From Prorocentrum cordatum (taxonomy: Eukaryota > Sar > Dinophyceae > Prorocentrales > Prorocentraceae), in NCBI GenBank assembly GCA_963575745.1, contig CAUYUJ010019349.1, positions 27,501 to 91,500 on the forward strand: a DNA stretch of 64,000 nt, given 5' to 3'. This document shows positions 49,395 through 60,344 of the stretch, in pieces. Every line of letters begins with the position of its first letter. The stretch's first letter is position 1. The notes under the pieces were generated by a model. The model was not told the DNA's origin. It worked only from the letters and a program-made list of their open reading frames with translations, and did no database searches. The position numbers and the translations under genes were made by a program.

Positions 49395-50313
49395 GGAAAT
49401 CAAGCGAGGCACGGGGAGCTTTTGATTCAATGGAGCGCCCCTCAGGGGGCAGACACCGCCGCTCAACTTTTTGGGGGAAGGTGCAGACTTTGGAGGGCTC
49501 GGTGGAGGAAAAGGGGGGCAACTGAAAGGATCAGGGAGCGAGAGGAGGGGGCTCCAGGCAGCCCCGGAGGGACCCCGAGAAAAGAGCAAGAATTGCCCGA
49601 GGGGGCCCGAAGAGCGCCCCAAGAGGCTGCGGAAGAGACCCAACATCTTTGTTGCCATCAGCGGCTCCAGCTGCCCACGTGCACCACGGGGAGGCGGGCG
49701 ACGCCGCCCCAGGGGGAAAAAGAAGGAATTCAAACCGAGAGTCGAAAGGCGACGGCGCAGCCAACAGCTCCATAGACCTGCAGGTCCCGAAGGGGAGAGC
49801 TGCAGTCAGAGGCCTGGGGCTGACCAGTAGGCGACGGCGCCACACGAGAGAGAAGCAGATCGCGGAAGCCACTCATGAGGGGAATCCCACTCGGGGAAAA
49901 AACAGGGCGGACAAGTGGCTGCTCGTCTCCCTCTCGACGCAAGGAAGCCGTGACACTGCGCAAAGCGTCGGGACAAGCAACAGGCGGCGACGAGCCGTCG
50001 CCGAAAAAAGAAGCAGCATCCTCCTCCTCATCAAGCCTGCGCAGGGAATGATGTCCCGCAGAAAAAGACCCAGCAGGGGATGATTTCCCTTATTTTTCGC
50101 TCCTCCTTCCTGCATCTTTGCTCCCCCCCCCCTGTCCTCCCTCTTTGCTCCAAGAAAGGCAAGTGATGAGGGCGCGCGCCCGCGTCCGCATTATACCGCC
50201 CGCTCGGTGTCCGAACACAGCGAACCAGCCAAGTGGAGTGCGTGGCGAATGCAAACGTTCGGGCCGCACTCCAAGCGCGGGCGGCAACGGCCGCCAAACA
50301 CAGTCGGTTGGTA
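49395..50313. other. No gene recognised
   Basis: About 900 bp without repeat match or domain. Confidence 0.35.
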
Positions 50314-50402
50314 AAGTTAACATGTAACGCTAATGTAGCGCTAACATGTAACGCTAACATGTAACGCCAAAACACGGCTGCCAATGTAGCGCTAACATGT
50401 AA
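50314..50402 (+). repeat. CTAACATGTAACG minisatellite
   Basis: Four or five units of GCTAACATGTAAC, with GCTAATGTAGC variants and one GC-rich interruption. Confidence 0.85.
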
Positions 50403-52104
50403 AATTGTTGGTGCCTGCGGCAAGGTCCGCCACCGTGCCAGCGCAGCGGTTTGCAAGAGCAATGTTTCTTCAGACGTCCGTGACGTGTCACGTGCGTCAT
50501 GTTGTTGGGCTGGTCTCGGGCCTTCTTCGGGGGTCCCTTCGGGGCCTCTTCGGGACGTCCCGGGGCCGCTGGGAGCAGCCTCGTCGCCGCAGTCCACGGT
50601 GGCCGCCCTGGGCCAGGGAAGTGTGCATTCGCACTCCCCCCTAGGTGGGGACGTCGACGTCGGTTCTGGTTTGGCAAAGAAGGGGGGCCTTCGAGGTGGC
50701 GATCGAGCTTGCACCCTCTCGAAAAAAACACAGATCAAGGTGTAACCCGCGTACACAACTCGCGCATTCAATTGTGTATTTGCGCGTGTGGGTCAACCGT
50801 TTACACAGGTCGTGGTGTGATCGGTGTACACAGGTCGTGCTCCTGTGTATTTGGAGTGTGCTTCTCGTGGGTGGTGGTGACTGGGCGGGAACGTTCGCGT
50901 TCCTCTCGGCTCGACCACGGGGGGCCGTTGGATGCAGGCGGAATACACTGCTCGTGTGTCCAAGTGTGCACATACTGCGCGCTACTCGCTGGAGTTGTCA
51001 TTGGATGGGAGTTTCCGCAGATCCCCCGGCCGGTCACGGAAGGGGCCGTTGTTTGGGAGGGCGAAAAGCGCGGGTGTTTCGGGATGCTGCGCTATGGGAA
51101 GGAAAGGGTGCGAGAGAAGGGGTGGCGACGGAGCCGGGGGGTGAAAGGGGCCCAGGAGGAGCTGCAGCATCGGTGTCAGCATCACGAGGACGAGGAAAGC
51201 AAAGGGCGGCAGAAAGGCGGGGGATGAACTGCACATGGCCGCATGAGAGGGGGGGATGGCGAGGACGCGGGTGATGGGGGGGCTCGTCGGGCGGCGGAGG
51301 GCGAGGAGGAACACCATGCACTTGCAGAATGGGACATTCGAATTAAGCAGAGGAGGGGCATGATGAGGATGGGGAGGAATCGGATGGGCACGAGGAGGAT
51401 GAGGCGAAATTGAAGGGGCAGGAGAAGGGGGATGGTGCATGCGGGTGAGGCGGGCGCCAGCTAACGCTCATCTGGCCGGTGTTTGCGCGCCCGCGCACCA
51501 CCCTAGAACAGAAGCGACGGTTGCAGAACAACGCGCTCAGGGTCGTCGTGCGCGGCGTGCGTCCAGGCCACGGCGCTCCTGTGCGTCGCGTTGATGCCGC
51601 CCGTTTTCGCCTGCCCGCGCATGCAGAGATGGGCTGAATATGAATTTCAACGTTGGCTTCCTGACCCTCTATAGTAAAAGACCAACGGTGGAACCGGGCA
51701 TCCAAGGAGCCGAAAACTGCAGACGAAACGGGAAAACAATCCAGGGAGGTTAAATCGAGGTTTCGCCATGTAGTTCTGGGCCCTCAGAAGCGCCGCCTGG
51801 GACCCCAAGTGCTCGTCCAAAACGGTTCAAGAGGGCGCCAAAATGGCGACCACACGACCGAAGATGGGACCGAGAGGTCTTCAGGACTGCCCAGGAGCCC
51901 GCGGAGATACTCCCACGCAGCCGGAGGGGCCCCAAGAGTGCCACGAGAGCGCTCAAATAGGCGCACAGGGAAGCCCGACACGGCCAAAGTCATGGAAGTC
52001 TCTGCGGCTTTTCTCCAAACAGGTCTGCCCTATATGAGTTCTAATTCAAACCCTACTAATTGGTCCGTTGCCCCCCAAAAATAAATATTCCGATGCCCCC
52101 CCGA
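50403..52104. other. No gene recognised
   Basis: About 1.7 kb. Contains two TACACAGGTCGTG motifs (50802 and 50828). 51780-52010 resembles an inverse-oriented degenerate CCAAGA repeat. No credible coding region. Confidence 0.35.
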
Positions 52105-52320
52105 ATTCATATGCCTATGCCTATGCCTATGCCTCCCCCGTAACTCCTATGCCTACGCCTATGTTTATGATTACGCCTATGCAGCTTGCTTGCTCTTGCG
52201 TGCTTGCTCTTGCTTGCCCTTGCTTGCTTTCACTTGATCGCTGGCTAGTTTTTGCTTGGTATTGCTCGTTTGCGTTTGCTTGCTTCCGCTTGTTCGCTTC
52301 CGCTTGCTTGATGTTGCTCC
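52105..52320 (+). repeat. CCTATG hexamer and CTTGCTT repeats
   Basis: CCTATG units at about 52108-52180 are followed by CTTGC/TTGCTT units at about 52186-52310. Confidence 0.88.
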
Positions 52321-53500
52321 TCCCGTCTTCCTCCCGTCCTGCTCCCGTCCTCCTTTCTTTTTCCTCCCATTCTCCTCTCATCCTCCTCTTGTCCTCTTGT
52401 CTATTTGGAGTCAACGCTGGCGCTGGCTGATATTGAAGGTTGTTGGCATCTTTGGGTTTTCGGCTCAACGTGATTCGAAGAAGACTTCGGAGGGGTCCGA
52501 GACGGCCACAGAGGGCTGCGGGAACAAGCTAAATGAGCCCAAGAGGGTTCCAAGAGGTTCCAACAATTGCCCAAGAGGGCCTCTGGAGAGGCCACAAAAG
52601 GCGCCAGGAGGCGCCCAGAGGTCTCTTGTGAGAAAGCGTGCGCGAGTTGAGGTTGCAATGGCGGTTCGCGGACGCCCAGTTGAGGCCCAGGGGGCTTTTG
52701 ATTGAGCCCGCAGAGCGGGAGTCACGGCGGGCCCCCACAGGAAAACACGCACGTTGATGTTGCAATCGGTGGGTGTTCGGGATACGGTTTTGGCGAGGGT
52801 CGGCACCATTCGTTGCAATTTGTCTCATGGCCAACTTGGCGTCCCTTGGAAAGCAGACGGTCTTCGGAGCCAACAAAGGGCATTTGGAGGTCCATGATCC
52901 ACGAAATGCGTGAGGGGTGTGCCGAATCGAAGCTCCCCTGAACCGTTTGAAGGGTCAGCTAAAGGACCTTGGGAGTCCAGGGGGCGCGACGTGCGTGAGG
53001 AGTGTGCTGAATTGAGGCTCACGTTAGCAGTCTTGAGAGCCAGCGGATCGCCCCTGGAGGTCCTTGGGGCACGAAATGCAGGAGGGGTTACCAAATTGGG
53101 ACCCCAAGGAGCAGTCTTTGGGGCCAGCCGAGATCCCATGATGCGATGTGCGTGAGGGGCGTGCCGACGTAAAAGTCTCAGGATATTGGTCAACGAACCA
53201 CTCGTATTTTCACGCATCCTGGAGTAATGTCAGACAGGAAATGCGCGAGGGGTGCGCCGACACGAGATGTTCGTAGCCATCTGGGCGCGGATCACGTATT
53301 TGTTCGTGCCCCAGGAGCTCTGATGACAGCCTTGCCTTGCGGAATGCGCGAGGCCGCTCCCAGCATGCCTTTACGCATGCTTGTCGCTCTCTTCCATCAT
53401 CCTCCATCTCGTCATCGACCTTCGAAGATTAACACGGCGAGGGCCCGCAGGGAACCCGCCGAATTCGATCGATTCGCGCACTCCGCCGGCCAATGTTGTA
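52321..53500. other. No gene recognised
   Basis: CCTCCCGTC units occur at 52319-52360. Between 52480 and 53120 are minus-oriented degenerate CCAAGAGG units and four ACGAAATGCGTGAGGGGTGT-like segments (52900, 52990, 53068, 53145), about 78 bp apart. Non-coding. Confidence 0.5.
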
Positions 53501-53670
53501 TCATGGTTGCCGATTGCCCATTGGAGTTTCCGCCGTTGGAGCTTGCTCAAAGGCTGTCGGGAGCATCCTGGAGGAGTCTTAGGGACGTGTGGGGTTTTCT
53601 GCGGGCCCCTGGGCGCCTCCCAGGGGTTCCTTGGCGCCTTTGGGGGCATCCAGGGGAGGGGTGGGGACGT
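53501..53670. other. Left flank of the four-copy array
   Basis: TCTTGG-type sequence with no separate feature. Confidence 0.4.
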
Positions 53671-54670
53671 GCTCGGCCATCAACGGCCGCTGTCGCATTC
53701 CATCGGGCTGTCTCGGACCATCTTGGGACACTTTGACATCATCTTGGAGCAATATGTTGGCCGTCTTATGACCTTGCGCCGATTAGTCCGCGCTCTCGTG
53801 TGCTTGTGCGCTCTCTTGGGGACATCGTGAGGCCCTGTTGGGGCCCTCGTGTGGAGTCTCGGGGCCTTCGTTGGGCTGAGTTGGGGCCCTCTTGGGCACT
53901 CCGCGGGGCCTGAGAAGCCCACAGGATCCCGCAGAGGGAGGGAGGCCGAAAGCACCCAACAAACACATGTTGTTCTATGACTCTAGCAGTCTGGCGTCTT
54001 GCGGGCATACGAGAGGGTATGCTCGGCCATCAACGGCTATGAATGCAGTCCATTGGCATGTCTCGGACCATCTTGGATCACTTTGACACCATCGTGGTGC
54101 GACTTGGGGCAATGTGCAGGCCGTTTTATGTCCTGGCGCCGATTGGCCCGCGCTCTCGGTCCGCTCTTGTGCCGTGCTCTCTTGGGGACATCGTGGGGCC
54201 CTGTTGGGGCCCTCGTGTGGAGTCTCGGGGCCTTCGTTGGGCTGAGTTGGGGCCCTCTTGGGCACTCCGCGGGGCCTGAGAAGCCCACAGGATCCCGCAG
54301 AAGGAGGAAGGCCAAAAGCTCCTAACAAACACAGGTTGTTCTGTGACTCTGGTAGCCTTGCGGGCATGCGAGAGGGTATGCTCGGCCATCAACGGCCATG
54401 TATGCAGTCCATTGGCATATCTCGGACCATTTTGGGATGCTTTGACACCACCTTGCTGCGACTTGGGGCACTATTATGTGGGCCGCCTGTTGGCCTGGCT
54501 CCGGTTGGCCCGCGCTCTCGGTCCGCTCTTGTGCCCTCTTGAAGCTCCCTGGTGGCCCTGTTGGAGCCATCGTGCAGAGTCTCGGGGCCGTACTTGGGTT
54601 GAGGGGCACGCCGCGGAACCCGAGAAACCCATGGGGCCCCGCAGGGTCACGATTGCGAAAAGCAGCGAAA

Positions 54671-54708
<38 letters not shown>

Positions 54709-55110
54709 CACACAATCACCGCATCTATATATATATATATATATACATGAGCATATATGATTGCCGTCTTGTGGACCCCCGTGGGGGGTATGCTCGACCA
54801 TCATGGGCCACGTGTGCAGTCCAGCGGCTGTCTCCGACCGTCTTGGGATGCTGTGGCACCATCTTGGTACGTCGTGGGGCAGTGTGCGGGCAGTCTTATG
54901 GCCTGGAGCTGCTTGGTCCGCGCTCTCGGGTCGCTCTTGGGGTTCTCTTGGGGACTTGTTGGAATCTTCCTGTAGAGTCTCGGGCCCCCCCAGGGCTGAG
55001 TTGAAGCCCGTTGAACCCTACAGGGGCAAGACGGACAGAAGAACATGCCCTTCAATGATTACACCCAGTCTGGGAGACCCAAGGAAGGGGTTATTCAGCA
55101 GTCTTGACCG
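53671..55110 (+). repeat. Four tandem copies of an approximately 350-bp unit
   Basis: Starts GCTCGGCCATCAACGG at 53671, 54021 and 54380, and a diverged GCTCGACCATCATGGG at 54792. Units share TCGGACCATCTTGGGA, CTTTGACA, CCGCGCTCTCG, TGGAGTCTCGGGGCC, GGCCTGAGAAGCCCACAGGA and CCAACAAACACATGTTGTTC. They include TCTTGGGG motifs. The third unit is lengthened by CA and TA runs. Confidence 0.9.
54674..54745 (+). repeat. CA and TA dinucleotide runs
   Basis: CA units at 54674-54714 and TA units at 54726-54746, inside the third copy of the 350-bp array. Confidence 0.95.
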
Positions 55111-55775
55111 TCATTGAAGTCAATTGGGCTAGCTGGGGCCGTCCTTGGCCTTTCTGCGCAACTGTTGAAGCAATATCGAAATTATGTGAGGGCCCATCTT
55201 GGGGCCAGCATGAGGCCCAACACGCTTTGACCCGCCATCCTGGGGCATGATGGGGCGCTCTTGGGGTGGCTTCGCCTGCTCGTGAGACGTTCTCGTGCCC
55301 AGTCAAGTCCGCAGACCCCCAAGGGGCCGCCCCCGCGCGCGCGGACTCGATCCAAACTACTATTCAGATGTGTTCAAGCTACCGCTGTTGGCGTAAAAAA
55401 ACGCCCATCCACAGACATTGCTTCGACGGTGCCGCCCCCGGACCCCAATTTCATGTTGCGTTAGCGGCCGTGTTCGGGGCGCAAGCAAAGGCATCAAAAA
55501 CGCGCAAGATTCCACCGCCAAGGCAACACCGTTTTCAACATTGAAGAAACGCGGGAACGGGGGTTCTGAGCACAGCAGCGTTGCCCAGTATGGTTGGTGG
55601 GTGCTTTTTACACCAACGGCGGTATCACACGACCTACCTGTGTGGAGGATCTAAGACATCTGTAGCCCGTCGGACCTGCGAATCACACCGACACAGGGGT
55701 CAGGCTTGCCCTGCACAGGGCAGTGAAGGTGCATCGGAGAAGAAAAACAATAACAACAAAACATACATTGCATAA
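55111..55775. other. Upstream region of the gene
   Basis: No TATA-like or other promoter motif could be assigned (dinoflagellate promoters generally lack a canonical TATA). An upstream exon may lie here but was not found. Confidence 0.35.
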
Positions 55776-55910
55776 ACAAGCGCTCGGAGTCCTCGCGGAA
55801 TTCCTGGACTGGCGTTAGACCTTTGGTGCCTCTGGTGCCGCCCTTCGCGCGCCAGGGGGGGGGTCCGGCGTTGTTCCACGACATCTGCGCGGACCTCCGA
55901 AAGTTCGTGT

Positions 55911-58123
55911 TTGCGTTGTTGTTTTTCCTCCAGCGTGGCTGTGTTAATAAACTTCCACTTAGAGGAGCGCCGCCGCTTCAGCGCTGACACTCCGCCGCCA
56001 ACGACGAGCGTCCGAAACGACGACACCGAGATATGTCCGACGCCACGCAGCGACGACGAGGTACAGACGCCATGGCTAGGGTCGCCGAGATACATTGCCG
56101 CCCAGGGGAGAAGGCTACGGCGCGACAGCGACGACAGCGACCAGTCGGCGACCTGGTGCAGGACGCCACAGTCTGCAGGCCTGGCGTCGCGTGCTGGGAC
56201 CTCTAACAGCAGGTCGGCCCAGCGTGGAGAGGCAGCAGGGGGATTGGGCTCAGAGGCAGAGGACAGCCTCGACGAGTTCCCGATGAGCCCGACCCTATCG
56301 AATGCAACGCAGACGAACAGCGTTCGACGCGCGCGGTCGCCGCGTCGGGGCAGCGGGCCGTTTCGCAGGTCTGAGTCTCAGGAGACACGGCTGGACAGCG
56401 ACAAGCATCTTGTGGTGTTGGACCCAGAGTTTCTGCGCGCGGTGTCTTCGCGCCGCGTCTTGCGCAGCAAGGGCCTCTGGACAAACAGGGTAGGAGACGA
56501 GAGCACTTTCCAGGCGTCACGCCCCGTGCAGTGGATGCACGTCTTCCTGTCGCACACATGGTTGACCCCAGGATGGCTCAAAAAGTTGTCCCTCGCATAC
56601 ATTTTCAACATTAGCCGTGCGGTTGTGTCAGCACTGTTGGTGCACCTCACCATCTGTACCCTTGAGGTGACCGGTAGTTTCCGATTCCTTGTGCCCGTGT
56701 CGCAGACAGGCGAGGTACTCGCTGCGGCCAGTTCTGTCACGCTGCGGTTCGACATACAGTGTGTTGCGTCGATGATTGTATTCTGGGTGATCTTGCGGTG
56801 GGGGCAGGAGCTCCCCCTCCCAGAAACCAGGTGCTTTCTGGACAAGTGTTGCATCCACCAGACAGACCCAGACAAGAAGGAAGCAGGGATCAAACAGTTG
56901 GGTGCGTTCTTGCGGAATTCGAAGCAGATGCTTGTTCTTCTGGAGCCTACATATATGAAGAGGTTGTGGTGCATGTACGAGCTTGCAGCGTTCTTGTACA
57001 TTAATGGCGGGAGCTGCGAGAAAGTGAAGATCCAGCCATTGAAGTTGATCCAACTGTCCGTGTGCCTCATTGCGTTCCACTGCTTCACGGCTCTCGTGAG
57101 CATTGTTGTGTTGCCGCTGACTGTACTCGACCCACACGTCGTCGACTGGATGCTGGAGCATGTGTCAGAGCCCGTGCAGGTTCCGTTCCTCTTTGCTGCG
57201 CTGTTCGCGTTCTTCTTTACCGTGTTCGCCACCCCCTCGGTCGTGTTGTGGAAGGTCTGCAAGGCGCACGCGCACGAGTGTGGTAGGCTATATGCGGAGT
57301 TTACCCAGTTCTCCATTTCGCGCGTCGAGTGCTCTCAGACGAAAGATCGCGATTTCGTCGAGATGCAGATCATGGAGTGGTTCGGCGGCATAGCACAGTA
57401 CGAGTCTTATGTGCGCACCGAGGTCGCGATGAGGGTCGACCAGCTGATAAACACCGCGGGTCCTATCTGGGGAGCAAGCCAGTGCACCTGCGCCTGGCGG
57501 CAGGAGAGACAGGGAGGGCGGAGGACCCAGAAGAGAGGAATGAACAGAAAAGGGCGGGGCGGACGGGAGGAGAAGGGAGGGAGGAGGGGGCGGAGGAGGA
57601 GGAGGAAGCAGGAAGCAGGAGGAGAGGGGGGGGACAAGCAGCGGGAAGGAGCCCGAGGAAAAAAGGCTGGGCGGGTGCACAATGCTTGCTCTCCGCTATC
57701 CCTTACCGTATGGTTTTATTGGGCAGCCTTGGCTCCTTCCTCATGGGCGTGTCACTGGCCATCAACGCTTGGGTGGATCATGGCCATGCCGTGTTCTGGC
57801 ATGTCTGCCTTGGGTGCTTCAGCCTCATCTTCTGCGCAGACGCCATCGCGCTCAACGTTCTCTTCTGGCTGATCGGCGCGGGGTACTGGCTGAACAACGA
57901 CGAGAACAAGCGCGGCTGCTTCTCGCGGAAGTTGGCGGGGCCTCTGGCCACGGGTCTCCTGTTTTCTTTCTTCCACGCCCTGTCCGCGTGTATGATCGCG
58001 CCGAAGTTTCCTCTCTGGCTGGGCTGCGGCGCCTGTGGCGTGCAGTCTGCGCTGGTATGCTGGCAGTACAGCAGCGCGCCGAGGCACTGCATGAGACCGG
58101 TGAGCCTGGCCCGAGGCGCGTAA
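55911..58123 (+). CDS. Multi-pass membrane protein with TIR-like core (dinoflagellate-type family)
   Basis: The best-supported gene in the window. Residues are numbered from the codon at 55911. The frame is open from 55776 without ATG; its first ATG is at 56283, residue 125. TTTTTCCTCCAG ending at 55933 is a good acceptor, so a 5' exon or leader trans-splice is likely, and the given start is only nominal. Residues 1-205 are Ser/Arg-rich and probably disordered. HVFLSHTW (210-217), DKCCIHQTDPDKK (311-323) and RLWCMYELAAF (351-361) match the first and WCxxEL boxes of TIR-like domains. E357 sits where the catalytic Glu of TIR NADases lies. Hydrophobic segments interrupt and follow the core, and four or more continue after a frame change. 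A 206-bp GA-rich intron (57460-57665) restores the frame and gives about 668 residues, ending TAA at 58121. Domain naming is from memory, and substrate and role are unknown. Immune or stress signalling, or NAD cleavage, is inference. Confidence 0.82.
57460..57665 (+). other. Predicted GA-rich intron of the TIR-like gene
   Basis: GTCCTATC at 57460 and AAAAAAG before GCTGG at 57666 give a 206-bp GT-AG intron. Its length is 3n+2, exactly what is needed to join the upstream frame to the downstream membrane-segment frame. The acceptor shows the AG-G pattern common in dinoflagellates. The interior is strongly purine-rich (57500-57660). Without splicing the first frame continues into Arg/Gly-rich text and loses the hydrophobic segments. 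The donor is not a strong consensus, so alternatives such as GC or GA donors remain possible. Confidence 0.6.
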
Positions 58124-58135
58124 CCTCCCACTAGA

Positions 58136-58302
58136 CGCAAGAGCGACCTCTCGCCGGAGTGACCTTTGGTGCGGGCACAGATGGGCCCTGAGAGGGCTGA
58201 AAACGAAGCGGTAGCAGCGGCTTGCGCGCCCAGGTCTGGTCTCCCCGCGGCCTCAAAAAAGCCGCGCACCAAAGGTCACTCTTACCCAGGGTCACTCTTG
58301 CG
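58136..58302. mobile_element. 167-bp TIR element just after the gene's stop codon
   Basis: The left arm, CGCAAGAGCGACCTCTCGCC, GGAGTGACCTTTGGTGCGGG, mirrors the right arm GCGCACCAAAGGTCACTCTT, ACCCAGGGTCACTCTTGCG, about 40 bp each. It begins 13 bp after the TAA at 58121, so it is probably in the 3' UTR or replaces it. Related copies are at 3806-3976 and possibly 2928-3626. Confidence 0.85.
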
Positions 58303-58442
58303 CGTTCTTCGAGAGTTCTCTGATTCCTGGGGGGGCAAGATCCCCTCGTTTCTCGCTCTTCTGCCGTGGGCCTCTTCCTGGCCACCAGGGGGCCAGGAAG
58401 AACTAGAAACGAGCACCATCAGACACGAGCACGATCACCTGG
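58303..58442. other. Spacer between two TIR elements
   Basis: Ordinary sequence. It contains GGGCCTCTTCCTGGCCACCA followed by GGGGGCCAGGAAGAA, a small inverted repeat. Confidence 0.45.
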
Positions 58443-58563
58443 CATCGCTCGGACGTGTGCATTTTTCCTTCGGCGGGGACCATCGAGGAGCATCCTCGAT
58501 CATTTGGCGAAAAAGCCACGCACGGAACCGAAAAAAACACAGGGAATGGACGTCCGAGCGACG
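58443..58563. mobile_element. 121-bp TIR element, copy 5
   Basis: Ends are CATCGCTCGGACGTG and GGACGTCCGAGCGACG, and the interior is close to copy 1. It lies 140 bp downstream of a different TIR element. Confidence 0.88.
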
Positions 58564-59437
58564 CCCAGATCAGAATGAGAAACGAGCGTGCAGCCGAAGC
58601 CGCCCAGGAGAGCGGCGGGGCGGGCGGCTCCCTCTGGAGCGCACGCGGGGCTCCACGGAAGGAGAGCGCGAAGGGGCGCCTGCTCGGCGGCCGGGGCCGC
58701 GGCGGAGCTCGAGGAGCGCCTGTGCCCCCCCCCCCCCCCCCTGGCGCCTGTCCCCCCCCCCCCTGGCGCCTGTCGTGCCGCCGCGGCCCTCCTGGATCTG
58801 GACGCGAGGTCCTCGCAGAGTGGGAGGAGGAGGAGGAGGAGGAGGAGGAGGAGGAGGAGGAGGAGGACGACGACGACGACTGCTCCACGGAGTTTGAGTC
58901 AGTGCCCGTATCACGTCGGAGGTGCGCCCAGTGGGGGGGGGCAGAGGGGCCAGGCCTTCTCGGAGGATTCAGAAGGCCTCTGGCCTGCTGAGAAGCTTTC
59001 CAGGCCGTCTCCGGCCCCAGGGGGCTTCTCAGAAGGCCGGGTGGTTTTGAGAAGATCAGGCGGTCGCGAGCATGGATCACGGGGGCGTGGATTAGCGGCG
59101 GGTGCCGTTTCCATGGGACATCGCGCATTTCCGCCGCATTTTGGGGAGGGCACCTCCCCCGATCCATGGATTTTGCGACCGCGCGCCAAGTCCATGGATC
59201 GCGAATCCATGTCTGCGCGCGCCCCCGAGGCCGCGCCGCCTTCTGAGAAGGCCTGCCCCCACCCATGGGCACGCCGCCGAGCTTCAATCCGTTTCACTTC
59301 AGCCAGCAGGTAGCGGGGTTCAGTTCAAGCGGGGCTTAGCCAGAGCGCCAGATTGATCCCTGCAGGGTCCCGTACAGCCAGATTTGGGCTCGTTTAGTAT
59401 CGAGGAGGAGAAAGGGACGCGTCGTGGAGGAGAAGGA
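58564..59437 (+). other. Unassigned with two short tandem features
   Basis: CCCCCCCCCTGGCGCCTGTC occurs twice (58724-58780). A GGA then GAC triplet tract lies at 58823-58880. No gene recognised. Confidence 0.5.
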
Positions 59438-59470
59438 TGATGAGGAGGAGGAGGAGGAGGAGGAGGAACA
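59438..59470 (+). repeat. Short GGA tract
   Basis: About 30 bp of GGA units. Confidence 0.9.
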
Positions 59471-59670
59471 TTTATAGTTTCTGTGTGTGGCGGCACTCGC
59501 AGTTTGAAGCCTCCAGGGCATTTCGTCTCTACGGCGCATTCCGCAGGCATAGCGGTGACGCCGATTACCTCGGCATATCAGCCTGGCGATTTCCCTCCGC
59601 CCGCCCTTCCCCGTCCCCTCTTGTTGAATCGTGTGAGTCAAGATGACCGCTCTCTTCTCTCTCCGTCTTA

Positions 59671-59830
59671 GAGCAGAGTAGAGTAGAGCAAGGTAGATGG
59701 TAGAGAAGAGTCGGGTAGACGAGAGCGGAGTAGAGTAGAACAGAGCAGAGTAGAACAGAGCAGAGAAGAGAAAATACGATGAGGATATTGAGCCACAGAG
59801 ACTACAGTAGGGTAGAGCGGAGCAGCGTGG
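59671..59830 (+). repeat. AGAGT-type pentamer array, left block
   Basis: Degenerate 5-bp units (AGAGT, AGAGC, AGAAC, GGAGT). Purine-rich on this strand except for the T and C of each unit. Confidence 0.9.
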
Positions 59831-59952
59831 AGTGGATTGCAGGAGGAGTAGAGGAGGAATCAAGCAAGACAGGTCGAGCGAGTCAGAGGACCCCGCCTAC
59901 TCCCACCCTCCCTCCCACAACATAAAATCAGTGTGGGCACAACTTTCAGGAT
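59831..59952. other. Spacer
   Basis: Ordinary sequence between the pentamer array and family-A copy 3. Confidence 0.4.
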
Positions 59953-60105
59953 GGGAAAAAACACACAGACACAAGTAATCGTCCACTCCCAGGGAAAAAT
60001 AGGAAAATATGGGAAGTGGGGGGAAGACAAAAACTCCGAAAGTATAAAAAATGGGGAATCCTTTTATTTGCGTGTATTTATTTGTGTGCCCCAGGGCCCC
60101 TTCAA
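59953..60105 (+). repeat. Dispersed repeat family A, copy 3
   Basis: GGGAAAAAACACACAGACAC, ATCGTCCACTCCCA, GAAAATATGGGAAGTGGGGG, GAAGACAAAAAC, TTTTATTTGCGTGTATTTAT, CCCAGGGCCCCTTCA. Pentamer arrays lie on both sides within 250 bp. Confidence 0.88.
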
Positions 60106-60344
60106 ACTTGGCATTGGGAATGGAACGCGCTCCCACCTCGGAAAAGGGAAGGAGCTCGCGCGCGGCCCCTTTTCCCACGGCTTGGCGGGGACAGAGCTGC
60201 GCGGGGCGCGCGGGGGCGGGAGCGGCAAGACTTCTGCCAGGCGTGGCGAGGGCGAAGCATGCGCCGCGCTGACACGGCATGGCCATGTTCACTGACAAGC
60301 TGCGCGGCGTTTGGGCGAGGTCTGAGCAGCACTGGGAAGAGGAG
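60106..60344. other. Spacer
   Basis: GC-rich, no feature recognised. Confidence 0.4.

Noticed and set aside
48633-49775. 380-codon plus-strand frame after the GT tract
   Set aside because: It begins in GT microsatellite sequence (Cys/Val repeats), crosses a dispersed repeat and shows no domain.
55911-56282. Taking 55911 as a true start codon
   Set aside because: The codon there is TTG, and the frame has no ATG until 56283. An upstream exon or trans-splice site near 55933 is more likely.
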